The translations under genes and the position numbers were made by a program. A stretch of 64,000 bases of DNA, taken from positions 1,984,001 through 2,048,000 of the forward strand of contig NZ_JBFDTP010000002.1 in the NCBI RefSeq assembly GCF_040719375.1, read 5' to 3'. This document shows positions 35,232 through 44,199 of the stretch, piece after piece (the first letter of the stretch is position 1; each line of letters opens with the position of its first letter). This DNA comes from Clostridium sp. AN503 (GTDB lineage: Bacteria; Bacillota; Clostridia; Lachnospirales; Lachnospiraceae). Below the pieces are notes generated by a model. It worked only from the letters and a program-made list of their open reading frames with translations. It did not search any database and was not told the origin of the DNA.

Positions 35232-37382
35232 TCACAGATGGAGCACCCGGCTCTTGATCTCCTTCGTCTTCCCGCTGTTCCAGAAATTCTCCCCCAGATA
35301 CCCGCAGGTACGCCGGGTCACGTTCATCTTGCTGTGATCCTTATTATGGCACTGCGGACATTCCCATTCATAGTCCTCATTTAGAAGGATCTCGCCGTCA
35401 TAACCACAAGCCTGGCAGAAGTCGGATTTTGTGTTGAATTCCGCGTACTGGATATTGTCGTAAATATATTTTACCACAGTTTCCATGGCGTCTAAATTCT
35501 GCATCATATTAGGTACCTCTACGTAGGATATGGCGCCTCCGCTGGAGATATTCTGGAACTCGCTCTCGAAGGCAAACTTATCGAAAGCGGTGATCGGCTC
35601 CCGGACATCTACGTGGTAAGAGTTGGTATAGTAACCCTTATCTGTCACATTCTCCAGTATCCCGTATTTCTGACGGTCTATCCGCGCAAACCGGTAGCAC
35701 AGAGACTCCGCGGGAGTCCCGTAAAGACCAAAGCCCAGGCCGGTCTCCTGCTTCCACGCGTCCACCGCCGCCTTCATATGGCGCATCACCTTAAGCGCAA
35801 ATTCCCTGCCCTCCGGCGACGTCTGGCTGGTCCCCTTCATAAGCCAGGTCAGTTCATAGATCCCGATATATCCCAGAGACAGTGTGGAATAGCCGTCCAT
35901 CAGGTACCGGTCGATCTTTTCGCCCTTTTTAAGCCTTGCGATCGCCCCGTACTGCCAGTGGATCGGGCTAACATCCGACACGGTTCCAAGAAGCGCCTTG
36001 TGACGGCACATCAGTGCCTCACGGCACAGCTCAAGCCGCTCGTCAAAGAGCTTCCAGAATGTCTCTTCGTCTCCTCTGGCAATGATCCCGATCTGCGGAA
36101 GGTTGATGCTGACCACACCCTGGTTGAACCGGCCCTCCCATTTATAGTTTCCATCCTCGTCCTTCCACGGGGACAGAAAAGAACGGCAGCCCATACAGCT
36201 GAAAACGTTGCCCTCGTAATTCTCGCGCATCTTCTTTGCGGATATGTAATCCGGGTACATCCGTTTTGCCGAACACTGTACCGCAAGACGTGTCACATAG
36301 TCGTACGCCCCGCCTTTTAGGCAGTTGCATTCATCCAGCACATAGATCAGCTTGGGGAATGCCGGGGTCACATAGACTCCCTGCTCGTTCTTCGTTCCCT
36401 CCAGCCTCTGGCGCAGGATCTCCTCGATGATCATCACGTTTTCTTCTACATACTCGTAATCCGGCTCGATCTGCATAAACAGGGTCACAAAGGGCGCCTG
36501 ACCGTTGGTGGTCATCAGAGTGTTGATCTGATACTGGATCGTCTGGACGCCTGACTTTAATTCGTCGCGCAGGCGGATGTTCACAATACGTTTTAGCTCT
36601 GCCTCTCCAATGCTGCCGGACTGCTCACCGCCTGCCTCCAGGCCAAACTCCCTGCGCAGCTCCCGGTCGTATTTTTCACGGCTCCTGCGCAGATATTTTC
36701 CCAGATGCTTTACCGCCACGGACTGTCCTCCATACTGGTTGCTGGCAACCGCCGCGATGATCTGCGTTGTGACGATACAGGCCACCTGAAAGCTCTTCGG
36801 CGACTCGATCAGTTTCCCGTTCATCACGGTTCCATGATCCAGCATATCCCCGATATCGATCAGACAGCAGTTAAAGATCGGCTGGATAAAATAATCGGCA
36901 TCATGGAAATGCAGCACTCCATTCTCATGGGCCATGGTGATCTGCTCCGGCAAAAGCAGCCTTTTAGTCACATCCCTGGAGACCTCTCCCGCAATGTAAT
37001 CCCTCTGGGTAGATGCCAGCGTGGTGTTCTTGTTGGAGTTCTCCTCCGCCAGCTCCTTATTCTCATTGCGGATCAGCTTGAGAATGGACTCATCCGTGGT
37101 GTTGGATTTACGCAGCAGCGCCCTCTGAAAGCGGTAGATCATATATTTCTTCGCGAGAGCATACTTGTTGCGCTCCACCAGACGCGCCTCGATCATATCC
37201 TGGATCGTCTCTACCGGCATCACGTCCGTGGCCTGCGATTCCACATAGCGGATCGTGTCCTCGATCAGGGCCGCGTCCACCCGCTCCTGCTCCTCCACTG
37301 TCTCATTGGCTTTTTCTATGGCGGCGCGGATCTTCTCCGCGTCATAGGCCGCTACACGGCCGTCACGTTTCTGTACTTTCAT
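35232..37382 (-). CDS. nrdD: Anaerobic (class III) ribonucleoside-triphosphate reductase
   Basis: 716 residues. The N-terminal ATP-cone (residues 1-95, KVQKRDGRVAAYDAEKI) provides allosteric control. The catalytic barrel follows, with the C-terminal zinc site CQACG...CPQC and the glycyl radical loop RRTCGYLGENFWNSGKTKEI (Gly by position in CGYLG). It reduces ribonucleotides to deoxyribonucleotides without oxygen. AAGGGGG lies before ATG. Upstream are two NrdR boxes (37470-37516), and downstream nrdG. Confidence 0.97.
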   Translation of the reverse strand: MKVQKRDGRVAAYDAEKIRAAIEKANETVEEQERVDAALIEDTIRYVESQATDVMPVETIQDMIEARLVERNKYALAKKYMIYRFQRALLRKSNTTDESILKLIRNENKELAEENSNKNTTLASTQRDYIAGEVSRDVTKRLLLPEQITMAHENGVLHFHDADYFIQPIFNCCLIDIGDMLDHGTVMNGKLIESPKSFQVACIVTTQIIAAVASNQYGGQSVAVKHLGKYLRRSREKYDRELRREFGLEAGGEQSGSIGEAELKRIVNIRLRDELKSGVQTIQYQINTLMTTNGQAPFVTLFMQIEPDYEYVEENVMIIEEILRQRLEGTKNEQGVYVTPAFPKLIYVLDECNCLKGGAYDYVTRLAVQCSAKRMYPDYISAKKMRENYEGNVFSCMGCRSFLSPWKDEDGNYKWEGRFNQGVVSINLPQIGIIARGDEETFWKLFDERLELCREALMCRHKALLGTVSDVSPIHWQYGAIARLKKGEKIDRYLMDGYSTLSLGYIGIYELTWLMKGTSQTSPEGREFALKVMRHMKAAVDAWKQETGLGFGLYGTPAESLCYRFARIDRQKYGILENVTDKGYYTNSYHVDVREPITAFDKFAFESEFQNISSGGAISYVEVPNMMQNLDAMETVVKYIYDNIQYAEFNTKSDFCQACGYDGEILLNEDYEWECPQCHNKDHSKMNVTRRTCGYLGENFWNSGKTKEIKSRVLHL

Positions 37383-37469
37383 GGTAATCCCCCTTATGAT
37401 AAATAAAGCAGATTAAGATCCTGGCTGCACCTGGATCTTGATCCGGCTGATCTGGTCAGTTTTGTCTGT

Positions 37470-37516
37470 TTACTATATTTTGTTTGTAGGTTTTCGCAAA
37501 GCGCTATATATAGTTT
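37470..37516 (-). promoter_or_regulatory. Tandem NrdR boxes over the nrdD promoter
   Basis: Two 16-bp boxes (37470-37485 core CTATATTTTG; 37501-37516 core CTATATATAG) are exactly 31 bp apart, the three-turn spacing used by NrdR. A minus-strand -10 TATAGT (37472-37477) overlaps the first box, with -35 TTGCGA at 37494-37499 (16-bp spacer), so NrdR binding would block the promoter. Confidence 0.85.
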
Positions 37517-37679
37517 GATCTTCTTTTTCTGTAGGATTTTATTATAATCGGTGACTGCCTCTTTGTCTATATCATAATCCATAAAAAAGTTCTTGATGCA
37601 GCGGTATGCAGCGGTACTTCCCCCGGGATAAAGCCTGGGATTTTCTTTGGTCAGGCGATCTTTTACCAGCTTCTGTTCG

Positions 37680-37730
37680 CATTGCAAAATGCAATATATA
37701 TTTGACATTTTGCAATGTGTATGGTATAGT
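37680..37730 (+). promoter_or_regulatory. Promoter and inverted-repeat operator of the XRE gene
   Basis: TTGACA (37702-37707), 17-bp spacer, TATAGT (37725-37730). A perfect 12-bp inverted repeat, CATTGCAAAATG (37680-37691) and CATTTTGCAATG (37706-37717), covers the -35 and spacer. It is a likely autoregulatory site. Confidence 0.75.
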
Positions 37731-37750
37731 GGAATCAGGAGGCAGGACCA

Positions 37751-37945
37751 ATGAAAAATCTGAAATTGAAATCGGCGCGTGCCGCCAAAGATATGTCGCA
37801 GGGAGACCTGGCGGCTGTCGTCGGGGTGACGAGGCAGACCATCGGCATGATCGAAACCGGCGATTATAACCCGTCTTTGAAGCTCTGCATCGCAATCTGC
37901 AAAGCTCTGGACAAAACATTGGATGACTTATTTTGGGAGGTATGA
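37751..37945 (+). CDS. Small XRE/Cro-CI family DNA-binding protein
   Basis: 64 residues, one helix-turn-helix: LKLKSARAAKDMSQGDLAAVVGVTRQTIGMIETGDYNPSL. It resembles the stand-alone YgzD/HTH_3 regulators that are about 65-70 residues long and often precede a small membrane protein gene. GGAGGCAGG precedes the start. The next gene follows with a ribosome binding site inside the last codons, so they form one operon. Probably represses its own promoter through the inverted repeat upstream. Confidence 0.9.
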   Translation: MKNLKLKSARAAKDMSQGDLAAVVGVTRQTIGMIETGDYNPSLKLCIAICKALDKTLDDLFWEV

Positions 37946-37949
37946 TGAT

Positions 37950-38387
37950 ATGGATGAACGTGTGAAAAGTACTTATGAAAAGATTTACGCGGAATTGTTC
38001 CGGATCGTCCTGTTTGGATGCTGTGTATCGATCATAATCAAGACCGCTGTGCTGGGGATGGGCGCCCTGGACTGTATCCCGGAATATCCGATCTTGGTTG
38101 GATGCCCTGTCTATCTTCTGATACGGGGCAGGATGCTGGGTGTGACGCAGGTTATGGTTCCTGCAAATAAGTTTAAACAGAATCTGGTGCTCGCGTTAGT
38201 CTGCGCTCTGGCGGTTTCTGTATTTGTGTTCGTGGCGGTTCTGCAAAACAGGGGTAAGGACGTGGAATGGGCGAATGTGCTGGGGTTTGCATTTTCTTTT
38301 ATTGGATGCTTTTTGGCGGCACAGATTGGATTCCGGAAGTGGGCGGATCGGCAGCAGAAAAAGATGGATGATAAGTATGATGATTAG
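37950..38387 (+). CDS. Small multi-helix membrane protein (DUF6773-like)
   Basis: 145 residues. Hydrophobic helices at about 16-38, 44-62, 82-102 and 111-130, with a charged C-terminus (RKWADRQQKKMDDKYDD). The XRE plus membrane protein pair is common in Lachnospiraceae. ATG 37950 is preferred since GGGAGG lies nine bases upstream; the upstream ATG at 37923 lacks one. No enzymatic motif is visible, and the function is unknown. Confidence 0.78.
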   Translation: MDERVKSTYEKIYAELFRIVLFGCCVSIIIKTAVLGMGALDCIPEYPILVGCPVYLLIRGRMLGVTQVMVPANKFKQNLVLALVCALAVSVFVFVAVLQNRGKDVEWANVLGFAFSFIGCFLAAQIGFRKWADRQQKKMDDKYDD

Positions 38388-38401
38388 TCCGCAGATTAGT
38401 C

Positions 38402-38577
38402 CGCAGTGCACCTCCATTCCGCTTCGCTGCATGCCCTCTGTGCGCTTTCACACCAGGCTCGAAAAACCCTCGCCAAGTGTTCAATGCGTCGGTCGCGGGC
38501 TGTCGCATTGGTCGCGTTGATCTACTACGCAGTGCACCTCCATTCCGCTTCGCTGCATGTCGGTCGCGGGCTGTCGC
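38402..38577. repeat. Intergenic repeat island with two direct-repeat families
   Basis: A 32-bp sequence is repeated exactly at 38402-38433 and 38528-38559. A separate 19-bp sequence, GTCGGTCGCGGGCTGTCGC, occurs at 38488-38506 and 38559-38577. The region has no convincing gene. It may be a dispersed intergenic element or a mosaic left by recombination. Confidence 0.75.
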
Positions 38578-38586
38578 CCTATGTCA

Positions 38587-38648
38587 AGAAACAGAGTGGA
38601 ACCGCCGCTCGAAAGCAAGCTTTCGGACGGCGGTTCCACTCTGTTTCT
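38587..38648. terminator. Very long hairpin, probably bidirectional terminator
   Basis: A 29-bp stem with two imperfect pairs and a four-base loop (38587-38648) sits between convergent genes (membrane protein ending 38387, ABC gene ending 38666). Short T runs flank it on both sides. It is much longer than a usual terminator. Confidence 0.65.
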
Positions 38649-38665
38649 TTCCGCACTGCTCATAG

Positions 38666-40420
38666 CTAGCACGAAAATTGGCTCTCGTACAGGTTTGCGT
38701 AGAATCCTTTTTTCTCTAATAACCCTTCATGCGTCCCCTGCTCTATAATGTGTCCGTCTTTCATCACCAGTATCACATCTGCTTCTCGGATCGTCGACAA
38801 TCTATGTGCCACAATAAAGCTGGTTCTCCCTTCCATCATCACAGCAAATGCCTTTTGGATGCGGATCTCAGTTCGTGTGTCTATGGAGGAGGTGGCTTCG
38901 TCCAGGATCAGCATTGGCGGCAGGCAGAGCATGACGCGGGCGATGCACAGCAGCTGCTTCTGGCCCTGGGACAGGTTTCCTCCGTCTTCTGAGATCACAG
39001 TGTCGTAGCCCTGGGGCATCCTTTTGATGAAGCTGTGGGCATGGGCCTCTTTGGCGGCATGGATGACCTCTTCGTCTGTGGCGTCTGGCCGGCCATAGGC
39101 AATGTTTTCACGGATCGTTCCGGATTTCAGCCAGGTCTCCTGCAGTACCATGCCGTAGCTGGTCCTCAGGCTTTTTCTTGTCACATGACGGATATCTTCT
39201 CCGGATACCTGGATCGAACCGCCCATCACATCATAAAAGCGCATCAGCAGGTTGATCATGGTCGTCTTGCCGCAGCCGGTCGGACCTACGATGGCAATCC
39301 TCTGGCCCGGCTTCACGTCCAGGTTTAAATCCTCGATCAGCGGTGTTTCCGGGTCATAGGAGAAGGATACGTTCTGGAGCTTTACGCTGCCGTCCACATG
39401 CTCCAGTACTACAGCGTCCTCATCCTCCGCCGGGAACGGCGGCTCGTCTATCAGCTCAAACACCCGGGCGGCACAGGCCAGTGCATTTTGCAGTTCTGTC
39501 ACCACGCCGGATATCTCATTAAACGGCTTCGTATACTGGTTGGCATAGCTTAGGAAAATAGAGAGCTGGCCAACGCTTAAAAGCCCCCGGATCGCCGCAT
39601 ATGCTCCAGCCACGCCCACACTGGCATAGACAATGCTGTTCACAAACCTGGTGGATGGATTGGTGATGGAGGAGAAAAAGATCGCCCGCAGACTATATCC
39701 CCGAAGCCGCTCGTTGATCTCCTCAAACCGCGCCTGGGCCTCCGCCTCGTAACCAAAGGCCTGTACCACCTTCTCATTGCCGATCATCTCATCCACCAGA
39801 GAAGTGAGCTCCCCCCGGGTCTGGGACTGGAGCTTAAACATGGCAAAAGTCCTTTTGGCAATAAAACTGGCTACAAACAGCGACAGCGGCGTCACAAGCA
39901 CCACTACTACCGTGATCAGCGGGTTTACCACCAGCATAAAGCCCAGGGTCCCCAGGATTGTCAGGACGCCTGTAAAAAGCTGGGTAAAACCCATCAGAAG
40001 CCCTTCTGAGAACTGATCGATATCTGCGATGATCCGGCTGATCACATCTCCGTACTGGTGGGAGTCAATATATTTGAGCGGCAGGATCTCCAGATGGTTA
40101 AATGCCTTCGTCCGGATGTCCTTCACCACATGGTAAGTGATCTGGTTGTTGATATGGTTCATCAGCCACTGCGCCAGAGCTGTGACTGCAATGACCACCA
40201 CGATCTTTTTCAGGATCTCCGCCAGACCGGCGAAGTCCACATTCCCCGGCCCCAGGATCAGATCCACGCCATTCCCCACCAGGATCGGGGCATAAAGGGT
40301 CGTCGCCACAGTCACAGCTGCAAGAGCCAGGGACAGCAGGACGAGCCACTTATAGACGCCAATGTAATCCAGAATGCGCTTCAGTGTAGATTTGTGCTTT
40401 CCAATTTCTATTTTTGCCAT
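38666..40420 (-). CDS. ABC exporter half-transporter, second subunit
   Basis: 584 residues from ATG 40420, with six membrane helices (about 20-310) and a C-terminal nucleotide-binding domain. Walker A GPTGCGKTTM, Walker B MLILDEATSSID (catalytic Glu present), and a signature that reads LSQGQ instead of LSGGQ. The partner immediately upstream has the complementary change, so the two subunits form a heterodimer with one degenerate and one active ATP site, as in BmrCD/LmrCD/TM287-288. These export drugs, lipids or peptides. ATG is four bases past the partner's stop, with AGAGGAGG before it. The 108-bp longer reading frame lies inside the partner gene. Confidence 0.9.
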   Translation of the reverse strand: MAKIEIGKHKSTLKRILDYIGVYKWLVLLSLALAAVTVATTLYAPILVGNGVDLILGPGNVDFAGLAEILKKIVVVIAVTALAQWLMNHINNQITYHVVKDIRTKAFNHLEILPLKYIDSHQYGDVISRIIADIDQFSEGLLMGFTQLFTGVLTILGTLGFMLVVNPLITVVVVLVTPLSLFVASFIAKRTFAMFKLQSQTRGELTSLVDEMIGNEKVVQAFGYEAEAQARFEEINERLRGYSLRAIFFSSITNPSTRFVNSIVYASVGVAGAYAAIRGLLSVGQLSIFLSYANQYTKPFNEISGVVTELQNALACAARVFELIDEPPFPAEDEDAVVLEHVDGSVKLQNVSFSYDPETPLIEDLNLDVKPGQRIAIVGPTGCGKTTMINLLMRFYDVMGGSIQVSGEDIRHVTRKSLRTSYGMVLQETWLKSGTIRENIAYGRPDATDEEVIHAAKEAHAHSFIKRMPQGYDTVISEDGGNLSQGQKQLLCIARVMLCLPPMLILDEATSSIDTRTEIRIQKAFAVMMEGRTSFIVAHRLSTIREADVILVMKDGHIIEQGTHEGLLEKKGFYANLYESQFSC

Positions 40421-40421
40421 C

Positions 40422-42191
40422 CTACTGCACCTCCTCTTTTGAAAGCTGGGACAGGCAGATCTCCCTGTATACGTTACAGGAATCAAGCAGCTCCCTGTGG
40501 GTGCCGCAGCCCGCCACCGCACCGTCATCTAAAACCACGATCTGATCCGCATTCCGGATCGTGGTGGCGCGCTGGGAAACGATAAAGACCGTCATATCTC
40601 CCGTGCTCTCCTGGATTGCCTTGCGAAGATTGGCATCCGTGGCAAAATCCAGCGCAGACGCACTGTCGTCCATGATCAGGATCTCCGGCTCCCGTACCAG
40701 TGCACGGGCGATCGTCAGACGCTGGCGCTGTCCGCCTGATAAGTTTTTGCCGTTCTGCTCCACAAACATTTCCAGGTCTCCGCCTTTATCATCCACAAAT
40801 TCCCTGGCCTGGGCTATATCCAGCGCACGGTAAATATCCTCATCAGAGGCATCCTTTCTGCCCCACTGCATATTTTCCCGCAGAGTCCCCTTGAACAGTA
40901 CCGACTTCTGCGGCACCACGCCGATCTTACTGCGCAGCTCCTGGAGTGGGTACTCCCTCACATCCCGTCCGTCTACAAGCACTGCCCCCTGCCGCACATC
41001 GTAGAACCGTGGGATTAAGTTCACCAGCGTAGATTTGCCGGAGCCTGTACCGCCGATGATACCGATCGTCTGTCCCCGCAATACCGTAATATCAATATCT
41101 GTCAGAGAATCGGCTTTGGTATTTTTATAGGCAAAATCCACATGCTGAAACTGCACCTTGGGCAGCACGGCTGCGGCTCCTGCCTCCGACATCCCGGCTT
41201 CCGGCACAATATCCTCGGAACGCATTTTTCCTGTCGGGTCTGTGATGCTGCTGGTCTCGTCAAACACCGCACTGATCCGGTTGGCACAGGCAAGGGCCTT
41301 GGAAATCGATACGATCAGATTGGCCATCTTGATCAGCTCCACCAGGATCTGCGACATATAGTTGACCAGCGCCACGGTCTCGCCCTGGGTGATGATCCCC
41401 GCGTCCACCTGCTTGCCGGAAACCCAGACCACTGCCACGATCGCCAGGTTGATGATCACGTAGGTAACCGGATTCATCAGCGCGGAGATCTTGCCCACAA
41501 ACACCTGGAATTTTACCAGGAGGTCATTGGACTGGTCAAAATTCCGGATCTCGTCCTCCTGGCGGTTAAAAGCGCGGATCACCCTGGCTCCGGTTAAGTT
41601 CTCTCTGGTCGCCTGGGTCACCTGGTCTAACTGCCGCTGTACCTTCTTATAGAGCGGCATACTGGCCGCCATCACTCCGAACACCACTACGCTCAGTGCC
41701 GGGATCGCCACTACGAACACCATAGCGGCTTTTACATTGACCGTAAACGCCATGATCATCGCGCCAAACACGATGAACGGGGAACGCAGGAGCAGGCGCA
41801 GGGCCAGATTCAGCCCCGACTGCACCTGGTTCACATCACTGGTCATCCGCGTGATCAGGGTCGAAGTCCCGATCACATCCTGCTCACTGTAGGACAGGCT
41901 GTTTATATGGGAAAACAGATCATTGCGCAGAGCCGTGGAAAATCCCACTGACGCCTTTGCCGCAAAATACTGCGCAGTCAGGGAACATGCCAGCCCCACC
42001 GCAGCCAGAAGGAGCAAAAGGCCGCCCATCTTCATAATATAGGAAACATCCCGGTTCCCGATGCCCACATCGATGATCTGCGCCATGACCAGCGGCACAA
42101 ACAGTTCAAAACTGGCCTCCAGCATTTTAAACAACGGCCCCAGTACGCTTTCCAGTTTATAATTCTTTAAATATCGAATCAGCTTTTTCAT
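40422..42191 (-). CDS. ABC exporter half-transporter, first subunit
   Basis: 589 residues with six membrane helices and an ATPase domain. Walker A GGTGSGKST, signature LSGGQRQRLTIARAL, and Walker B ILIMDDSASALD, where the catalytic Glu is replaced by Asp. This degenerate site pairs with the LSQGQ signature of the next gene, the hallmark of heterodimeric exporters. It lies in one operon with subunit two, from a TTGCCG/TATAAT promoter at 42224-42252. Substrate cannot be assigned. Confidence 0.91.
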   Translation of the reverse strand: MKKLIRYLKNYKLESVLGPLFKMLEASFELFVPLVMAQIIDVGIGNRDVSYIMKMGGLLLLLAAVGLACSLTAQYFAAKASVGFSTALRNDLFSHINSLSYSEQDVIGTSTLITRMTSDVNQVQSGLNLALRLLLRSPFIVFGAMIMAFTVNVKAAMVFVVAIPALSVVVFGVMAASMPLYKKVQRQLDQVTQATRENLTGARVIRAFNRQEDEIRNFDQSNDLLVKFQVFVGKISALMNPVTYVIINLAIVAVVWVSGKQVDAGIITQGETVALVNYMSQILVELIKMANLIVSISKALACANRISAVFDETSSITDPTGKMRSEDIVPEAGMSEAGAAAVLPKVQFQHVDFAYKNTKADSLTDIDITVLRGQTIGIIGGTGSGKSTLVNLIPRFYDVRQGAVLVDGRDVREYPLQELRSKIGVVPQKSVLFKGTLRENMQWGRKDASDEDIYRALDIAQAREFVDDKGGDLEMFVEQNGKNLSGGQRQRLTIARALVREPEILIMDDSASALDFATDANLRKAIQESTGDMTVFIVSQRATTIRNADQIVVLDDGAVAGCGTHRELLDSCNVYREICLSQLSKEEVQ

Positions 42192-42223
42192 ATTTTCCTC
42201 CGTCGTGAAAAGACATCCTATTG

Positions 42224-42252
42224 ATTATAGCATCCAACGGAAACCGCGGCAA
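42224..42252 (-). promoter_or_regulatory. Promoter of the ABC exporter operon
   Basis: TTGCCG (42247-42252), 17-bp spacer, perfect TATAAT (42224-42229) on the minus strand, 33 bp before the first subunit's start. Confidence 0.6.
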
Positions 42253-42344
42253 GTGCCTCTCTTTATTTTTGTTTTCCACCTTGCTATTTTTCCACTGCCG
42301 TGATACTATAATCCATAGAATTTCAATAAAATTCCGGAGCGCTT

Positions 42345-43181
42345 ATGATTGAATTTATCATTGACTGCAAAAAAATATGGGACAAATACGTGAGGGATGA
42401 AATCACCGTTTATGCGGCGCAGGCATCTTTTTTTATTGTGATCGCATTTTTCCCGTTTATCATGCTTTTATTGACACTGATCCAGTTTATACCGGCCATA
42501 AACAAATCGGACCTGCTTGCTATCCTGGTCCGTATCATGCCAAATATGCTGGATTCCCTTGTCATCGGCATTGTGGATGACTTGTACATCAAATCCCCCG
42601 GGACCATCCTGTCCATCACCGCGCTGGTGGCACTGTGGTCCGCAGCCCGGGGTATGATGAGTATTGAGCGGGGCTTAAACCGCATCTACGACACCTTTGA
42701 GAAACGCAACTACATTGTGAGAAGGCTGATCTGTTCCTTTTATACCCTGATCTTCATGGTGGTCTGCGTGGTATCCCTGGTGCTTTTGGTGTTTGGTACC
42801 AGCATCCAGAATCTGTTTGTAAGGATCTTTCCTCTGCTGGGTTCCATCACACAGCATGTCATCAGCTTCCGCAGCCTGCTTGCCATGATCCTGTTCTTCA
42901 GCAGCTTTGTGGGGCTTTATACGATCCTTCCAAAGAAAAAGCAAAAACCCCGGAATCAGATTCCCGGGGCTGCCTTTTCAACCGTATGCTGGCTGCTGTT
43001 CTCCTATGCATTTTCACTGTATTTTACCAACTTCAGCAACTTCTCCTATATGTACGGGAGTTTGACTGCGATTGTTCTTTTGATGCTGTGGCTGTACTTC
43101 TGCATCTGTATCCTGTTTATCGGTGCGGAGATCAACTGCTTTTTAGAAACCTCAGGATACCAAAATCCACCCGAAGCTTAA
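42345..43181 (+). CDS. YihY/BrkB-family inner-membrane protein
   Basis: 278 residues, six membrane helices. The family signature includes ITVYAAQASFFIVIAFFPFIMLLLTL at the N-terminus, WSAARGMMSIERGLNRIYD, and the C-terminal YGSLTAIVLLMLWLYFCICILFIGAEIN. YihY proteins were once called ribonuclease BN in error and are now known only as membrane proteins of uncertain transport or envelope role. GGAG lies five bases before ATG. It is divergent from the ABC exporter, with a TATAAT at about 42306 on the plus side, and convergent with cysK. Confidence 0.9.
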   Translation: MIEFIIDCKKIWDKYVRDEITVYAAQASFFIVIAFFPFIMLLLTLIQFIPAINKSDLLAILVRIMPNMLDSLVIGIVDDLYIKSPGTILSITALVALWSAARGMMSIERGLNRIYDTFEKRNYIVRRLICSFYTLIFMVVCVVSLVLLVFGTSIQNLFVRIFPLLGSITQHVISFRSLLAMILFFSSFVGLYTILPKKKQKPRNQIPGAAFSTVCWLLFSYAFSLYFTNFSNFSYMYGSLTAIVLLMLWLYFCICILFIGAEINCFLETSGYQNPPEA

Positions 43182-43208
43182 ATCCGCCGTCTGCTCTGCA
43201 TCCTGCCT

Positions 43209-44141
43209 CTACTGGTGAAACAGCGGTGTGGACAGATACCGGTCTCCGGTATCCGGCAGGAGCACCACGATCGTCCTGCCTTTCATCTCCGGCCGCTTCG
43301 CAATCTGGGCTGCCGCCCACAGCGCCGCACCGGAACTGATCCCTACAAGCACGCCTTCTGTTTTCGCCATATCACGCCCGGCCTGGTAAGCATCCTCGTC
43401 TGCGACTGTGATAATCTCATCATAGATCCTGTCATTTAAAAGCTCCGGCTTAAAGCCTGCACCGATTCCCTGGAGTCCGTGCGGGCCTTTTTTTCCTTCT
43501 GAGAGGAATGGAGATCCGGACGGCTCCACTGCCACGATCTTCACATCCGGTTTCCTGCTCTTTAAATATTCCCCGGTTCCCGTGATGGTGCCGCCGCTTC
43601 CGATCCCTGCCACGAAAACATCCACATCGCCTTCTAAATCCTCCCAGATCTCCGGGCCTGTGGTGTTAAAATGAGCTTTTGCATTGGCGGGATTCTCAAA
43701 CTGGCCCATGATGACAGAGCCTGGGATCTCCCGCTGAAGCTCCTCAGCCTTTTCGATAGCGCCCTGCATGCCCTTTGCGCCCTCAGTCAGCACGATCTCC
43801 GCCCCGTATGCTGAGAGGAGCTGTCTCCGCTCCATACTCATGGTCTCCGGCATGGTGAGGACTGTGCGATACCCCTTCATAGCGGCGATGCTTGCCAGGC
43901 CGATCCCTGTATTGCCCGAGGTCGGCTCGATAATCGTGGCGCCCGGTTTCAGCCTTCCGCTCTCCTCCGCATCCAGGATCATATACAGTGCTGCCCGGTC
44001 CTTGACACTTCCCGCCGGGTTTAAGTATTCCAGCTTCGCCACCAGATGCGCTTCCAGGCCATGCTTCTTCTCATAATTGCACAGCTCCAACAGCGGTGTG
44101 TGCCCAATCAGTTCCATCGCGCTTTTCTTTATATGTCCCAT
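43209..44141 (-). CDS. cysK: Cysteine synthase (O-acetylserine sulfhydrylase)
   Basis: 310 residues. The PLP Lys is in NPAGSVKDRAAL. The substrate loop TSGNTGIG and phosphate-binding GSGGTITG are standard for CysK, and VEPSGSPFLSEG and GIGAGFKPELLN fit the same family. It makes cysteine from O-acetylserine and sulfide. ATG 44141 is preferred over 44147 because GGAGG is then eight bases away. A strong promoter and an inverted repeat lie upstream (44164-44228). No cysE is adjacent. Confidence 0.94.
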   Translation of the reverse strand: MGHIKKSAMELIGHTPLLELCNYEKKHGLEAHLVAKLEYLNPAGSVKDRAALYMILDAEESGRLKPGATIIEPTSGNTGIGLASIAAMKGYRTVLTMPETMSMERRQLLSAYGAEIVLTEGAKGMQGAIEKAEELQREIPGSVIMGQFENPANAKAHFNTTGPEIWEDLEGDVDVFVAGIGSGGTITGTGEYLKSRKPDVKIVAVEPSGSPFLSEGKKGPHGLQGIGAGFKPELLNDRIYDEIITVADEDAYQAGRDMAKTEGVLVGISSGAALWAAAQIAKRPEMKGRTIVVLLPDTGDRYLSTPLFHQ

Positions 44142-44163
44142 CTGCATTTCCTCCTCAAGCTTT

Positions 44164-44188
44164 AATTCATATTACTTAACTATGAATT
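44164..44188. promoter_or_regulatory. Inverted repeat downstream of the cysK promoter (possible operator)
   Basis: Perfect 8-bp arms AATTCATA (44164-44171) and TATGAATT (44181-44188) with 9 bp between, just downstream of the predicted start site, where a repressor would act. A Rrf2/CymR-type regulator is one candidate, but the match to CymR is not clear. Confidence 0.5.
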
Positions 44189-44199
44189 GATTTTTCTGA

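Noticed and set aside
37394..37708. 104-codon minus-strand open frame before nrdD
   Set aside because: It runs through both NrdR boxes and the nrdD promoter and starts inside the XRE operator without a ribosome binding site. It is most likely non-coding promoter DNA.
38402..38577. CRISPR array
   Set aside because: Only two copies of each unit, different unit types, irregular spacing, and no cas genes nearby.
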